The notes: generated from the sequence alone by a model not told the origin. DNA of 64,000 bases from Flavipsychrobacter sp. (GCA_031292525.1 JARLGY010000053.1:123418-187417), one strand, 5' to 3'. Shown: positions 8,577-16,222, numbered from the stretch's first letter. Program-made: numbers and translations.

Positions 8577-8696
8577 TAGGTGCCGTAAGTATGCGCTACT
8601 TCGTGTCGCCGGTTCGAGTCCAGCCTTGCAGCAATGCAACGTAGCTCAGTAGGTAGAGCAGAAACCATTACCTGCGTATATTGCCTGTTGCCCTTA
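8577..8696 (+). ncRNA. putative Y RNA 3 of 6 with a circularly permuted tRNA-like domain
   Basis: Terminal stem TAGG-(T bulge)-GC with GCCCTTA; second stem GTATGCG with TGCGTAT (several G-U pairs). The insert repeats the order seen in copy 2: T arm GCCGG-TTCGAGT-CCAGC (8608-8624, one mismatch), closed acceptor-like stem TTGCA-GCAA-TGCAA (8626-8639), TA, then a consensus D arm GCTC-AGTAGGTA-GAGC (8644-8659) and A. Acceptor-loop and stem sequences differ from copy 2 while pairing is kept, which supports the structure. The conserved GGTGCCGTA and CTACTTCG elements are present. Confidence 0.8.
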
Positions 8697-8706
8697 AAGT
8701 TAAACA

Positions 8707-8802
8707 TTAAAGATGCCGTAAACGGGTGTTACTTCTATCGGTTGAATGTCGTGCAGGCGACCAGGGTTCGAATCCCATCACCCGTTGCTCTTTGCTCTTT
8801 AA
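8707..8802 (+). ncRNA. putative Y RNA 4 of 6
   Basis: Terminal stem TTAAAGA-(T bulge)-GC with GCTCTTTAA; second stem ACGGGTG/CACCCGT (7 bp perfect). The insert begins TTACTTC, has a GTCG/CGAC hairpin, and a T-arm-like GGG-TTCGAAT-CCC (8764-8776). At 96 bases it is the shortest unit and has no D-arm consensus. It shares AGATGCCGTAA and TTGCTCTTT with its neighbours. Confidence 0.75.
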
Positions 8803-8815
8803 TTATGTTGCAATT

Positions 8816-8941
8816 AAAAGGTGCCATAGGCTGGTGTTACTTCGGTTTAACGACCCGAAAGGGTAGGTGCAGGTTCAAATCCGGCCGTGTAGCAATACGC
8901 GTGGTTTAATATTTTCGTCACCAGCCGCCTGTTGCCCTTTT
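8816..8941 (+). ncRNA. putative Y RNA 5 of 6
   Basis: Terminal stem AAAAGG-(T bulge)-GC with GCCCTTTT; second stem GGCTGGTG/CACCAGCC (8829-8836, 8919-8926; 8 bp perfect). The insert starts TTACTTCGG and contains ACCC-GAAA-GGGT (8853-8864), a T-loop-like GG-TTCAAAT-CC (8872-8882), and GTGTA-GCAA-TACGC (8887-8900), like the closed acceptor stem of copy 3. The D arm is not recognisable. The terminal stem runs into a T-rich tract (to 8945), which could act as a partial terminator inside the array. Confidence 0.75.
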
Positions 8942-8953
8942 TTTTATCAAATT

Positions 8954-9050
8954 GAAAGATGCCGTAAGCAGGTGTTACTTCGTCGGTTGAAGCTGCGTGA
9001 GCAGCCCCAGGTTCGAGTCCTGATAGCCACCTGTTGCTTTTTGCTCTTTC
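8954..9050 (+). ncRNA. putative Y RNA 6 of 6 (last of the array)
   Basis: Terminal stem GAAAGA-(T bulge)-GC with GCTCTTTC; second stem GCAGGTG/CACCTGT. The insert contains TTACTTCGTCGG, a GCTGC-GTGA-GCAGC hairpin, and a T-arm-like CAGG-TTCGAGT-CCTG (9008-9022). TTTTT follows the terminal stem at 9051-9055, so this stem may double as the terminator of the whole array. No other copy is visible between here and 9306. Confidence 0.75.
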
Positions 9051-9114
9051 TTTTTCATCAAATAGCCCCCTCTCGTCCCATGCTCGGCGAAGTTTTCAAC
9101 TTTGTCGCACCGGC

Positions 9115-9131
9115 AGGCAATCTTAGATTGC
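9115..9131. repeat. short inverted repeat downstream of the Y RNA array
   Basis: GGCAATC-TTA-GATTGCC near 9115-9131 forms a 7-bp hairpin without a T tract. The rest of the gap from 9056 to 9306 shows no gene or further Y RNA element. Function unknown. Confidence 0.4.
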
Positions 9132-9306
9132 CGTCTTGCAAACCCAGCTAAACCCGGTTTCCAAAAATACTTCATCCAGTTTGCATTTGAAAAGCTGAAC
9201 GTTTTAAAGAAAGCCAGGCAGTTCAATCATCATGAACTAAATAAAACGCCCCCACCTTACACAATAAAAACTAAGATCTGCCGTATAATATCCTAAAATA
9301 GCATCT

Positions 9307-9528
9307 ATGAAAACAAGTTGGTCTATCGCAATGATTCTGCTACTGGCCATAGGCTTCATTTCCTGCAAGTCTAAAACATCTTATCAATGTATTTGCACAT
9401 CAGTAAACGGAAACCCTTATGGAGACTCTTCATACAACCTGGGAGAGGTATCCAATACCCAGGCCCGTAACGAATGTATCATACATAACAGCAGCACAGA
9501 CAGTTGTACGCTAATAGGTATAAAATAA
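9307..9528 (+). CDS. small hypothetical lipoprotein
   Basis: 73 residues. The N-terminal hydrophobic helix ends in a lipobox-like IGFISC, so Cys20 is the probable lipidated residue. The mature part (about 54 residues) has further cysteines (YQCICTSVNGN, NECIIHN, DSCTLIG) that could form disulfides in the periplasm. It starts at an ATG in an AT-rich leader. Many Bacteroidota carry short lipoproteins of this style without known function; I do not recognise the family. It stands alone between the Y RNA array and a dispersed repeat. Confidence 0.65.
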   Translation: MKTSWSIAMILLLAIGFISCKSKTSYQCICTSVNGNPYGDSSYNLGEVSNTQARNECIIHNSSTDSCTLIGIK

Positions 9529-9586
9529 GTTCGGGCGGACTATAACTGATCGGGGCGTCAGGGTTTCTGTGAAACATCGCCGACCG

Positions 9587-9732
9587 TGGAACGGTGCATA
9601 TCTTCTTTTGGAAATGGTTATCGTCCAATTGTATCTTGCAATGTGGTAAAGCCCTCTGGGCAATCAGGAGAACCGAATTATCCATTCCAGCACCCTGTCC
9701 GGTACCGGACAGCATCGGACACCACCAGACAG
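9587..9732. repeat. dispersed repeat, copy A
   Basis: About 145 bases whose reverse complement aligns with 63720-63868 at roughly 70 percent by eye, including long identical runs (for example GGTGTCCGATGCTGTCCGG and TTTCCAAAAGA). It contains a perfect 18-bp palindrome CTGTCCGGTACCGGACAG (9695-9712). In one frame both copies spell similar residues (DC-E-F--TLQDT-G), but this copy has stops there, so it is either a relic of a coding element or a structured non-coding repeat. The remainder of the gap 9529-9982 shows no gene. Confidence 0.65.
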
Positions 9733-9982
9733 TTGAAGATTATTTAATAATAGCCACTGTGAACGTTTTACAGACCAGACGGAATGCTATCCTGTCCTAT
9801 TTCAATTTTTTCTTGTGACCAGACAGGCAATTGTTACCTTTTGACTGAAGCCGTAAATGCTCATATATTCTTATTATCCATTAAATCTGGCATGGTTATT
9901 TTGCAACATAATATGTAATGTTATTTATTTTTATTTTCCCGTTTCTGCACTAATTGTGCAGACAAGCAGTGTATATATAACC

Positions 9983-10369
9983 ATGAAGAAATGTTTGCTT
10001 ATTGAGGATGACTTGGATGATCAGGAAATTTTTTTAATGTGCCTTGAAAAGGTGTGCGAAGATGTTGAGTGTACAACAATGAACGATGGTGTATCTGCCA
10101 TATCAATGCTCAGGTCAAACCCAGAATATGTTCCCGATTATATTTTTATAGACGTAAATATGCCCAAAATGACAGGCATCGAATGTTTAAGGATATTAAA
10201 ACAGATGGAAAAACTAATGAATGCCAGAATTTATATGTACTCCACTACCGCAGAAGGATTAGCTTTAGAAGAAAGTAAGAAATTACAAGCGAGCGATTTT
10301 TTTATAAAACCATCAAATATATCGGCATTGGAGGAGCAGCTTGCAATGGTATTTAAATCTAACCGATAA
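9983..10369 (+). CDS. single-domain response regulator (REC only)
   Basis: 128 residues from the ATG at 9983. An in-frame upstream ATG at 9857 would add 42 hydrophobic residues not found in receiver domains, so I reject it. Acidic pocket EDD (8-10), phospho-acceptor Asp57 in FIDVNMPKMTG, and the conserved Lys in FFIKP (near 106) are all present. There is no output domain, so it acts through protein contacts, like the small regulators paired with PAS kinases. The PAS histidine kinase gene begins 11 bases downstream and is the likely partner. Confidence 0.88.
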   Translation: MKKCLLIEDDLDDQEIFLMCLEKVCEDVECTTMNDGVSAISMLRSNPEYVPDYIFIDVNMPKMTGIECLRILKQMEKLMNARIYMYSTTAEGLALEESKKLQASDFFIKPSNISALEEQLAMVFKSNR

Positions 10370-10380
10370 CTAATCTTAGT

Positions 10381-11919
10381 ATGCCGAATCAGGAACAGGG
10401 GGGGATGGGTAGTTTTACAGGAACCGGAAATCTCTACAAACGGATGATTGAGGAGATCCAGGACTATGCCATAATTCTTTTAGATACGAATGGTATTATA
10501 AGGAACTGGAATAAAGGAGCCGAAAAAATTAAACGTTATACCGAATCGGATATTATTGGCAAGCATTTTAGCATCTTCTACCTGCCTGGAGACCTTGATA
10601 ATAATTTGCCTCAAAAACTGATAAATGAGGCATATGAAACTGGCAGAGCGGTGCATGAAGGCTGGAGAAAAAGGAAAGACAATTCTATATTCTGGGGTAG
10701 TGTAACCATTACAGCATTGCACGACGAAGACAATACCGTTATTGGCTATTGTAAAGTAACACGTGACCTGACAGACAATAAAACCACTGAAGACAAATTA
10801 AGAATGAGTGAGGAGCGGTACCACCAAATGGTTGCTGAGGTCCAAGACTATGCAATTATCCTGCTCAGTGTAAATGGTACTATTGAAAACTGGAATGCTG
10901 GCGCACAAAATATTAAAGGCTATACCGTCAATGAAATTATAGGGAAAAACTTTGAGATTTTTTACCCGGAAGAAGATAGAAGGGGCGGACTGCCCAAAAG
11001 GCTTTTAAATACTGCCAGGGAAGTTGGTAAGGCAACACAGGAAGGGTGGCGTATCCGCAAAGACGGGTCAAAGTTTTGGGGCTCAGTCGTTATCACTGCT
11101 TTACATAACAAAAGTGGCGAGATCATCGGGTTTTCAAAAGTAACCCGCGACCTTACGCAAAAAAAGATGGCTGATGACAAGCTGGAAATGTACACTGCCG
11201 AGCTGGAAATGCAAAACCGCGAGCTGGAACAATTTGCCTATGTAGCATCGCACGACCTACAGGAGCCACTTCGGAAGATCCAAACCTTTTCCGAGTTAAT
11301 CAAGAAGAACTTTGATGACAAAGAATTCATCAACAGGTATTTTGACAAGCTGGACGCTTCTGCAAAACGGATGTCAGCACTGGTTAAATCATTACTGAAT
11401 TATAGTCGGCTTACTAAAGAAAATGAAAACGCCTACGATGAGCAGGTAGACCTCAACTCCATTATAGATGAAGTAAAACAAGACTTTGAACTTTTAATTG
11501 AAGAGACAAGTGCAACAATTATTTGCGACACGTTACCAACAGTAACTGGTAGTCGTCTTCAATTTGGCCAGCTATTTTCAAATCTTATTGGCAATTCTTT
11601 AAAGTTCTCAAAAAACACTCCTTTAATAAAAATAACTTCTACTGTCGTATCAAGAGATCAGGTTCTTGATGTATCAAAATCGTTGACTGCCGATAAATAC
11701 TATCTCATTAAGGTAGAAGACAATGGGATCGGGTTTGAAGAGCAATACAAGACAACCATATTTTCGTTATTCAAAAGGTTGCACGGAAAACAGGAATATG
11801 CCGGTACAGGCATTGGGCTATCCCTATGCAATAAGATAGTAGAAAACCACCACGGTTTCATAACCGCCAGCAGCCAACTTGGAAAGGGCGCTACATTCTC
11901 TGTTTACTTACCCATGTAA
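10381..11919 (+). CDS. PAS-PAS sensor histidine kinase
   Basis: 512 residues without membrane segments, hence cytoplasmic. Two PAS domains (about 18-130 and 148-260) are near duplicates: both carry QDYAIILL, NWN-GA, FWGSV-ITALH and KVTRDLT, showing an internal tandem duplication. A short coiled linker leads to HisKA with VASHDLQEPLRKI (His291), followed by a HATPase with DNGIGFEEQ and GTGIGLSLC. It autophosphorylates at His and should donate to the adjacent receiver protein. The PAS ligand is unknown. The HisKA region closely matches that of the kinase at 40302-41924, so the two belong to the same subfamily. Confidence 0.9.
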   Translation: MPNQEQGGMGSFTGTGNLYKRMIEEIQDYAIILLDTNGIIRNWNKGAEKIKRYTESDIIGKHFSIFYLPGDLDNNLPQKLINEAYETGRAVHEGWRKRKDNSIFWGSVTITALHDEDNTVIGYCKVTRDLTDNKTTEDKLRMSEERYHQMVAEVQDYAIILLSVNGTIENWNAGAQNIKGYTVNEIIGKNFEIFYPEEDRRGGLPKRLLNTAREVGKATQEGWRIRKDGSKFWGSVVITALHNKSGEIIGFSKVTRDLTQKKMADDKLEMYTAELEMQNRELEQFAYVASHDLQEPLRKIQTFSELIKKNFDDKEFINRYFDKLDASAKRMSALVKSLLNYSRLTKENENAYDEQVDLNSIIDEVKQDFELLIEETSATIICDTLPTVTGSRLQFGQLFSNLIGNSLKFSKNTPLIKITSTVVSRDQVLDVSKSLTADKYYLIKVEDNGIGFEEQYKTTIFSLFKRLHGKQEYAGTGIGLSLCNKIVENHHGFITASSQLGKGATFSVYLPM

Positions 11920-12079
11920 ACGCCCAAACTTGTGGTGGGCACAAACATAATAATTCAATTGGCAGTAGAAATAATACCCCCTCGACATTGGCATTTTTTC
12001 TAAACCAAAGTCACTCACTATATGACTACTATCATCTAGCATACTGATATACATCCTATATTAACGATATCTGGTATGC

Positions 12080-12087
12080 TAAGTTTG
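12080..12087 (+). promoter_or_regulatory. candidate -7 promoter element of the Usp gene
   Basis: TAAGTTTG fits the Bacteroidota -7 consensus TAnnTTTG and lies 19 bases before the ATG at 12107. No convincing TTG -33 element is seen at the expected distance, so support is weak. Confidence 0.35.
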
Positions 12088-12106
12088 CTAATTAAATAGT
12101 TGCAGC

Positions 12107-12946
12107 ATGAAAACAATACTCGTTCCTACAGACTTTTCTAAGAGCGCTAAAAATGCCTTGAACTATGCGATAGGTATTGCCCAAAAAACAAATGCAGAAA
12201 TATTGTTAGTTCATGCCTTCCAAATACACTATGCATATAATATTGGCCCCTATCCTACTCAGTTTATAGAGAATGAGATACGGCACGTTGAAGGATTAGC
12301 CAATGCTCATTTGCGTTCTATAGCAAAGGAAATTTATGAATTGCAATCTGTGAAGTGTGAATACGTGAGTTTGTTTGGAGAAGCAACAGATGTGATCCTG
12401 GAAACTATAAAACAAAAGAAACCATACCTGGTAATAATGGGAACAAAAGGAGCGACTGGCTTAAAAGGTTTTATGATCGGGAGCACTGCCGCCAGGATCA
12501 TCAGTGGAGCTACCCAACCGGTTATGGCAATACCCCAGGTGGCTAAATACCATGAGATCAGGAAAATAGTATTTGCAACAGATTATCATAAAAACGACCT
12601 GGCTTGTTTCAAGATTTTGCTTGAATTAGCAGAATTATATATGGCCCACATAGATGTAGTCCATATTTATAATGGTGACAATATGGAAACAGAAAAAAAT
12701 GACCTGTTGAAGTTTAAAGAAAAGATAGATAAGAAGTATGCTTACAGGGACATAACCTATAGTCTGCACCTTGTTATGCAAACGGAAGATAAATTGAAAG
12801 ATGTTGCATCAAGCAAATCAAATGATCTCTTTGTTATGTCAACGCATCACCGTTTTTTTATGGAATCTATCTGGAATAGGAGTATTACAAAAACAATTGC
12901 TAATCAGATACGCATACCATTACTGGCATTACATACAGATAATTAG
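12107..12946 (+). CDS. tandem universal stress protein (UspA family)
   Basis: 279 residues made of two Usp domains (1-140 and ~148-279). The first has the nucleotide-binding signature G-2X-G-9X-GS: Gly112, Gly115, Gly125-Ser126 in the stretch starting GTKGATGLKG. The second domain has lost these glycines (MSTHHRFFMES), so probably only the first half binds ATP. Tandem Usp proteins act in the cytoplasm during stress; the molecular role is usually unresolved. A -7-like element TAAGTTTG lies at 12080. It follows a kinase/regulator pair by 187 bases but is probably transcribed on its own. Confidence 0.9.
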   Translation: MKTILVPTDFSKSAKNALNYAIGIAQKTNAEILLVHAFQIHYAYNIGPYPTQFIENEIRHVEGLANAHLRSIAKEIYELQSVKCEYVSLFGEATDVILETIKQKKPYLVIMGTKGATGLKGFMIGSTAARIISGATQPVMAIPQVAKYHEIRKIVFATDYHKNDLACFKILLELAELYMAHIDVVHIYNGDNMETEKNDLLKFKEKIDKKYAYRDITYSLHLVMQTEDKLKDVASSKSNDLFVMSTHHRFFMESIWNRSITKTIANQIRIPLLALHTDN

Positions 12947-13003
12947 TTTTATTTCACTCCTACCGGCTTAGGCACAGCTTCTCTGCTTCGTGTAGTATAG
13001 TGT

Positions 13004-13809
13004 CTAACCTGGGTGCGGTACGCCTATTTCATCAAGCATTTTTCTATTTTGACCCAGATCTCTGCATAGGATAATGCTTTTATCTAGTAGCTTTAGTTTC
13101 TCGTCTTTAGAAAGTAATGTTAGACAAGTTATAGGGTATAGACCCAATGCATCTATTTGATCTCTTAAATTTCCGCGCTCCGGAAAATCCCAACTGATCA
13201 GGTTTAAGTGTTGGCAAATCCCATATCGTACAGCATCTGCTGAGAATCTTGTATTCGTTATTATCCAGCCTTGGTGAAATTTGGTTTCATGACCAGGTAA
13301 CTTTTTATCCATTGAGTTTCTATGTCTTTAAATCTGGACTGTATATAAAGGGGAATCTTGACATCACAGATCATGCCTTGCCTGTTGTGATATTTACATT
13401 CGATCATAAAATGATCGTTGCCTTTTTCTGCTATCACATCTACTTCATGATCTACACATTGGCCTTTTACAATCTCTCCAATTTTTATACTGTATCCTTG
13501 CGCTTTTAACAATGTTCCTACATATCTTTCAAAAGGAAAACCAGTAGGGCCAAGTTCCATGATGCCTCTTTTTAAATGATAACGGGAAGCAACATGTCTT
13601 GATTTGTTTTTTAGGGACCTAAACGCCCAGTTGTATATTTTCTTTGTGGAGATGCCCTGATATATCTTATCACTGATCTCATTGATAATGTCATCTATTT
13701 GTTTTTCATCTGCTCCGGCTCTTTGTAAAGAACTTCGTAGTTTATCCTCTGAGAAATTTTCAATATTGCCAGATGCTTTTGTTATTATAATATCGTTATG
13801 TTTTTTCAT
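13004..13809 (-). pseudogene. frameshifted ATP-cone plus restriction-endonuclease-like protein
   Basis: Two overlapping reverse frames together make one protein of about 268 residues. The first frame (13809-13261) has an ATP-cone domain (ASGNIENFSEDKLRSSL near the start) and a PD-(D/E)xK-type nuclease core (HEVDVIAE and MIECKYHN). It runs out of frame after ETQWIK and stops soon after. The second frame (13312-13004) continues with KLPGHETKF and GWIITNTRFS, the expected continuation. The break lies at a run of five A (read on the minus strand, about 13297-13301). One more A restores the frame, as would a -1 slip on the Lys codon. Explanations, most likely first: homopolymer error, true mutation, programmed frameshift. 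Intact homologues are widespread proteins of unknown role. Confidence 0.75.
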
Positions 13810-13948
13810 TCTTAGTTATTTACCACCACATTTCGTGTGACTAAAGCGAGAAGTGAATTACTGACGCTTAGGCAGCTTCAACAAATTTTAACCCAAAAGA
13901 GTTTTCAAAGCAAAGCAATATTTAAATTACAGCAATTAAGCTGATTAT

Positions 13949-14833
13949 ATGTCAAACATCAAACTCATTATTGAAGAAAGAGCGGCCAGCGTGGGCAATT
14001 TTATGGTGGGGCGCTTGCTGCCATTCAGGCAAAAGAGAATGGTGGGTCCATTCATTTTTATTGATCACATGGGGCCTGCAAAACTGAATGACCATGAAAA
14101 CTTTGATGTGAAGCCACATCCACATATCGGCCTTTCTACACTTACCTTTTTATTTGAAGGCAGCATCTTGCACCGCGATACTTTGGGCAATGCTGTAGAA
14201 ATAAAACCGGGCGCGGTCAACTGGATGACAGCAGGCAAATGGATCGTTCATTCTGAACGCACACCAGAGTATCTGCGCCATTCCGACAAAAATATGCATG
14301 GCTTACAGATATGGGTGGCTTTGCCAAAAGAACTTGAGCAGATGGAGCCCGAATTTTTCCATATCGACCAGGAACAGCTACCTGCGTGGGAGGTCGATGG
14401 TACTCAATTCAAATTAGTAGCCGGCGAAGCATTTGGCAAAAAGTCTCCTGTTCCAGTTTACAGCAGGCTGTTCATGGTAGAAATAAAAAGCAGCATCAGG
14501 CAAACTATTAATATTGGCCATGAACTTTATGGCGAAGTAGGTTTATTTATACTTGAGGGCAACATTGAAAACGATGGCAACACCTACCAACCTAAAGAAT
14601 TATTGATAGCTAATGAAAGTAGCTTGTGCGATTTTACAATTGCGGCTGATAGCATTATATATATCTTTGGTGGAGAGACTTTCCCCGAAGAGCGTTTTAT
14701 CGATTGGAATTTCGTTGCTTCCGATAAAGAGTTGATCAAGACAGCAAAACAAAAATGGATGTTACAAGCATTTGATAAAATAAAAGGAGACGAAACAGAA
14801 TTCGTTCCCTATCCTTCCATCGGTAAAAAATAA
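13949..14833 (+). CDS. pirin family protein
   Basis: 294 residues, a bicupin. The N-terminal metal-binding cupin signature HPHIGLSTLTF (about 57-67) and the later HSE (near 101) supply the His/His/His/Glu ligands typical of pirins. Residues 180-275 form the second cupin. Bacterial pirins bind iron; some have quercetin dioxygenase activity and others act as redox-sensing partners, and the sequence does not tell which applies. It sits four bases upstream of an OsmC gene, suggesting a two-gene oxidative-stress operon. Confidence 0.9.
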   Translation: MSNIKLIIEERAASVGNFMVGRLLPFRQKRMVGPFIFIDHMGPAKLNDHENFDVKPHPHIGLSTLTFLFEGSILHRDTLGNAVEIKPGAVNWMTAGKWIVHSERTPEYLRHSDKNMHGLQIWVALPKELEQMEPEFFHIDQEQLPAWEVDGTQFKLVAGEAFGKKSPVPVYSRLFMVEIKSSIRQTINIGHELYGEVGLFILEGNIENDGNTYQPKELLIANESSLCDFTIAADSIIYIFGGETFPEERFIDWNFVASDKELIKTAKQKWMLQAFDKIKGDETEFVPYPSIGKK

Positions 14834-14837
14834 AATT

Positions 14838-15227
14838 ATGGAGCAGGTAAAAGCAAATATCGGCCAAGAATTATTCAAGATCGAAATTACATCACCATCA
14901 GGAAACGTTGTAATCGCTGATGAACCCATTACCAAGGGTGGGCAGGATAGAGGATTTTCACCTAAGGAGTTGTTGGCTGCTTCGCTAGCAGCATGCACTT
15001 GCGCTACTTTAAAAATGTATGCAAGCCACAAGGCTTGGGACCTGCAAAAAGTGATCGTAGAAATAACACTTTTAGAAGAAGAAGGTAAAACAACATTTAA
15101 TAGAGCGCTGTATGTTGAGGGTAACCTGGATGAAGAACAACGCGCTCGGTTACTCAGTGTTGCCAATGCCTGCCCTATCCATAAAATATTGACTCACCAG
15201 ATAGAAATAAATACACAGTTAGTATAG
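14838..15227 (+). CDS. OsmC family peroxide-detoxifying protein
   Basis: 129 residues. OsmC/Ohr proteins reduce organic peroxides with two cysteines. Here they are in SLAACTCATLKMYA (about residues 53-66) and NACPIHKIL (around 112-120). GFSPKELLAASLAAC is the characteristic helix start. The spacing and lack of the Ohr N-terminal region place it with the YhfA/OsmC branch. It starts four bases after the pirin stop and is probably co-transcribed with it. Confidence 0.9.
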   Translation: MEQVKANIGQELFKIEITSPSGNVVIADEPITKGGQDRGFSPKELLAASLAACTCATLKMYASHKAWDLQKVIVEITLLEEEGKTTFNRALYVEGNLDEEQRARLLSVANACPIHKILTHQIEINTQLV

Positions 15228-15294
15228 GCAGTATTATATCTTTTACCCTTCCTGCCTTCTCTATCAAAACGCCTGTATTTCCTGTATCTTTTAT

Positions 15295-15882
15295 CTAATG
15301 AAATTTTTCACCCTTAGCCAGCATTTCAAGGATAATGTTCATTCGCTTTTCGCGTGTCTCCAGTTTTTTAGCAGTTTGAAGCCGCCAGGTGATCGCATAT
15401 TTGTTGGTTTTGTTCAGCGTGTCGAAAAAAGCTTTTGCTTTTTTGTTCTTTTCAAGGAGTTCGAGAAAATCGTCAGGGGTTGTCGAATTGGAAGGTGAAT
15501 CGTATGCGGCCGCCAGTCGTCCGTCTTTCTTTGCGTCTTCAAACGCCTTCAATCCGGCGGCTTTCATTCTCTTTTCGTTCGTAAGCCGTTCAATGTGCTC
15601 TATGTTTCGTTTCGACCATATACTTCGTGCCTGGCGTGGCGTAAATTTCTGGATCCAGGAATCACTGTCGAGTTTCTTCTTTTGTCCGTCGATCCAACCA
15701 TAACAAAGTGCTTCGTCAAGCGCTTCTGCATACGTAACAGTTTTTTTACCCGACTCTTTGTTGAAAATACGCAGCCAGATACCATTTGACTTTGCATGAT
15801 GGGCAGCAAGCCATTTCTCCCATGCACTTGCTGATGCAAATGGTTCGGGTGGAGCATCTTTCTTTTTTTCTATAGTACTCAT
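15295..15882 (-). CDS. YdeI/OmpD-associated (bacteriocin-protection) family protein
   Basis: 195 residues. The N-terminal part contains PFASASAWEKWLAAHH and the characteristic YAEALDEALCYGWIDGQ, followed by FTPRQARSIWSKRN. The C-terminal half is a helical Lys/Glu-rich domain with ALEKN-like and ITWRLQTAKKLETREKR segments. Members are cytoplasmic and sometimes linked to antimicrobial resistance, but the biochemical role is unknown. It is a single gene, convergent with osmC. Confidence 0.85.
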   Translation of the reverse strand: MSTIEKKKDAPPEPFASASAWEKWLAAHHAKSNGIWLRIFNKESGKKTVTYAEALDEALCYGWIDGQKKKLDSDSWIQKFTPRQARSIWSKRNIEHIERLTNEKRMKAAGLKAFEDAKKDGRLAAAYDSPSNSTTPDDFLELLEKNKKAKAFFDTLNKTNKYAITWRLQTAKKLETREKRMNIILEMLAKGEKFH

Positions 15883-16035
15883 TTAGCCTCCGTCCATTTA
15901 AAGCAGGACAGCAGATACTAACTTACGGAAATGTTTTTGAAATCAGATTCAGAAAGTCCCCAATGCCCCCATTGGCGCAAGTGTTTTCAATCTTGTGCCC
16001 AACATATCAGCAGGCGTTTTTCACTTGCGAATATA

Positions 16036-16222
16036 CTTACCCAGCCCCCTCTATCCAAACTGCGGAATTGTATAGCCTCAGCCAGGTGCTCAGGGCGTAT
16101 GTCTTCGCTGTCGGCGAGGTCGGCTATGGTGCGGGATATTTTAAGGGTAGGGGCGCAGGCACGGGCGCTGACCTTGAGGCAGTCCATAGCAGTCTTTAAG
16201 AGGTTCTGACCAACGTTGCTGG
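16036..16222 (-). pseudogene. orphan duplicate of the 3' end of comM/yifB
   Basis: About 187 bases equivalent to the last ~60 codons of the comM gene at 23121-24665. Readable residues include [19 protein letters not shown] and [11 protein letters not shown]. The comM stop codon is lost and the frame runs on into unrelated sequence. Bases 16049-16134 differ from 23138-23223 at only one position, whereas the remainder is only about three-quarters identical. No start codon or upstream comM sequence is present, so no functional product is expected. The surrounding gap 15883-16396 shows nothing else. Confidence 0.8.

Noticed and set aside
8505..8660. Ordinary tRNA genes suggested by D-arm and T-arm consensus sequences
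   Set aside because: The T arm comes before the D arm, the acceptor strands are joined by a tetraloop and no anticodon arm or CCA end exists, so these are tRNA mimics, not tRNAs.
8287..9050. CRISPR-like array of repeats
   Set aside because: Unit lengths vary from 96 to 135 bases, repeats are diverged and internally paired, there are no uniform spacers and no cas genes.
8235..9230. Several open frames of 60-95 codons on both strands within the Y RNA region
   Set aside because: They have no family features, overlap one another and lie across the paired RNA stems; the repeated structured elements explain the sequence better.
9479..9715. 78-codon reverse frame in repeat copy A
   Set aside because: It overlaps the end of the lipoprotein gene, and its frame differs from the one best conserved between the two repeat copies.
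9857..9982. Upstream start for the single-domain response regulator
   Set aside because: The additional 42 residues are hydrophobic and unlike any receiver domain; MKKCLLIEDD at 9983 is the normal family start.
12061..12106. Full -33/-7 promoter for the Usp gene
   Set aside because: Only the -7-like TAAGTTTG is convincing; no TTG at the expected distance, so it is listed as a weak element only.
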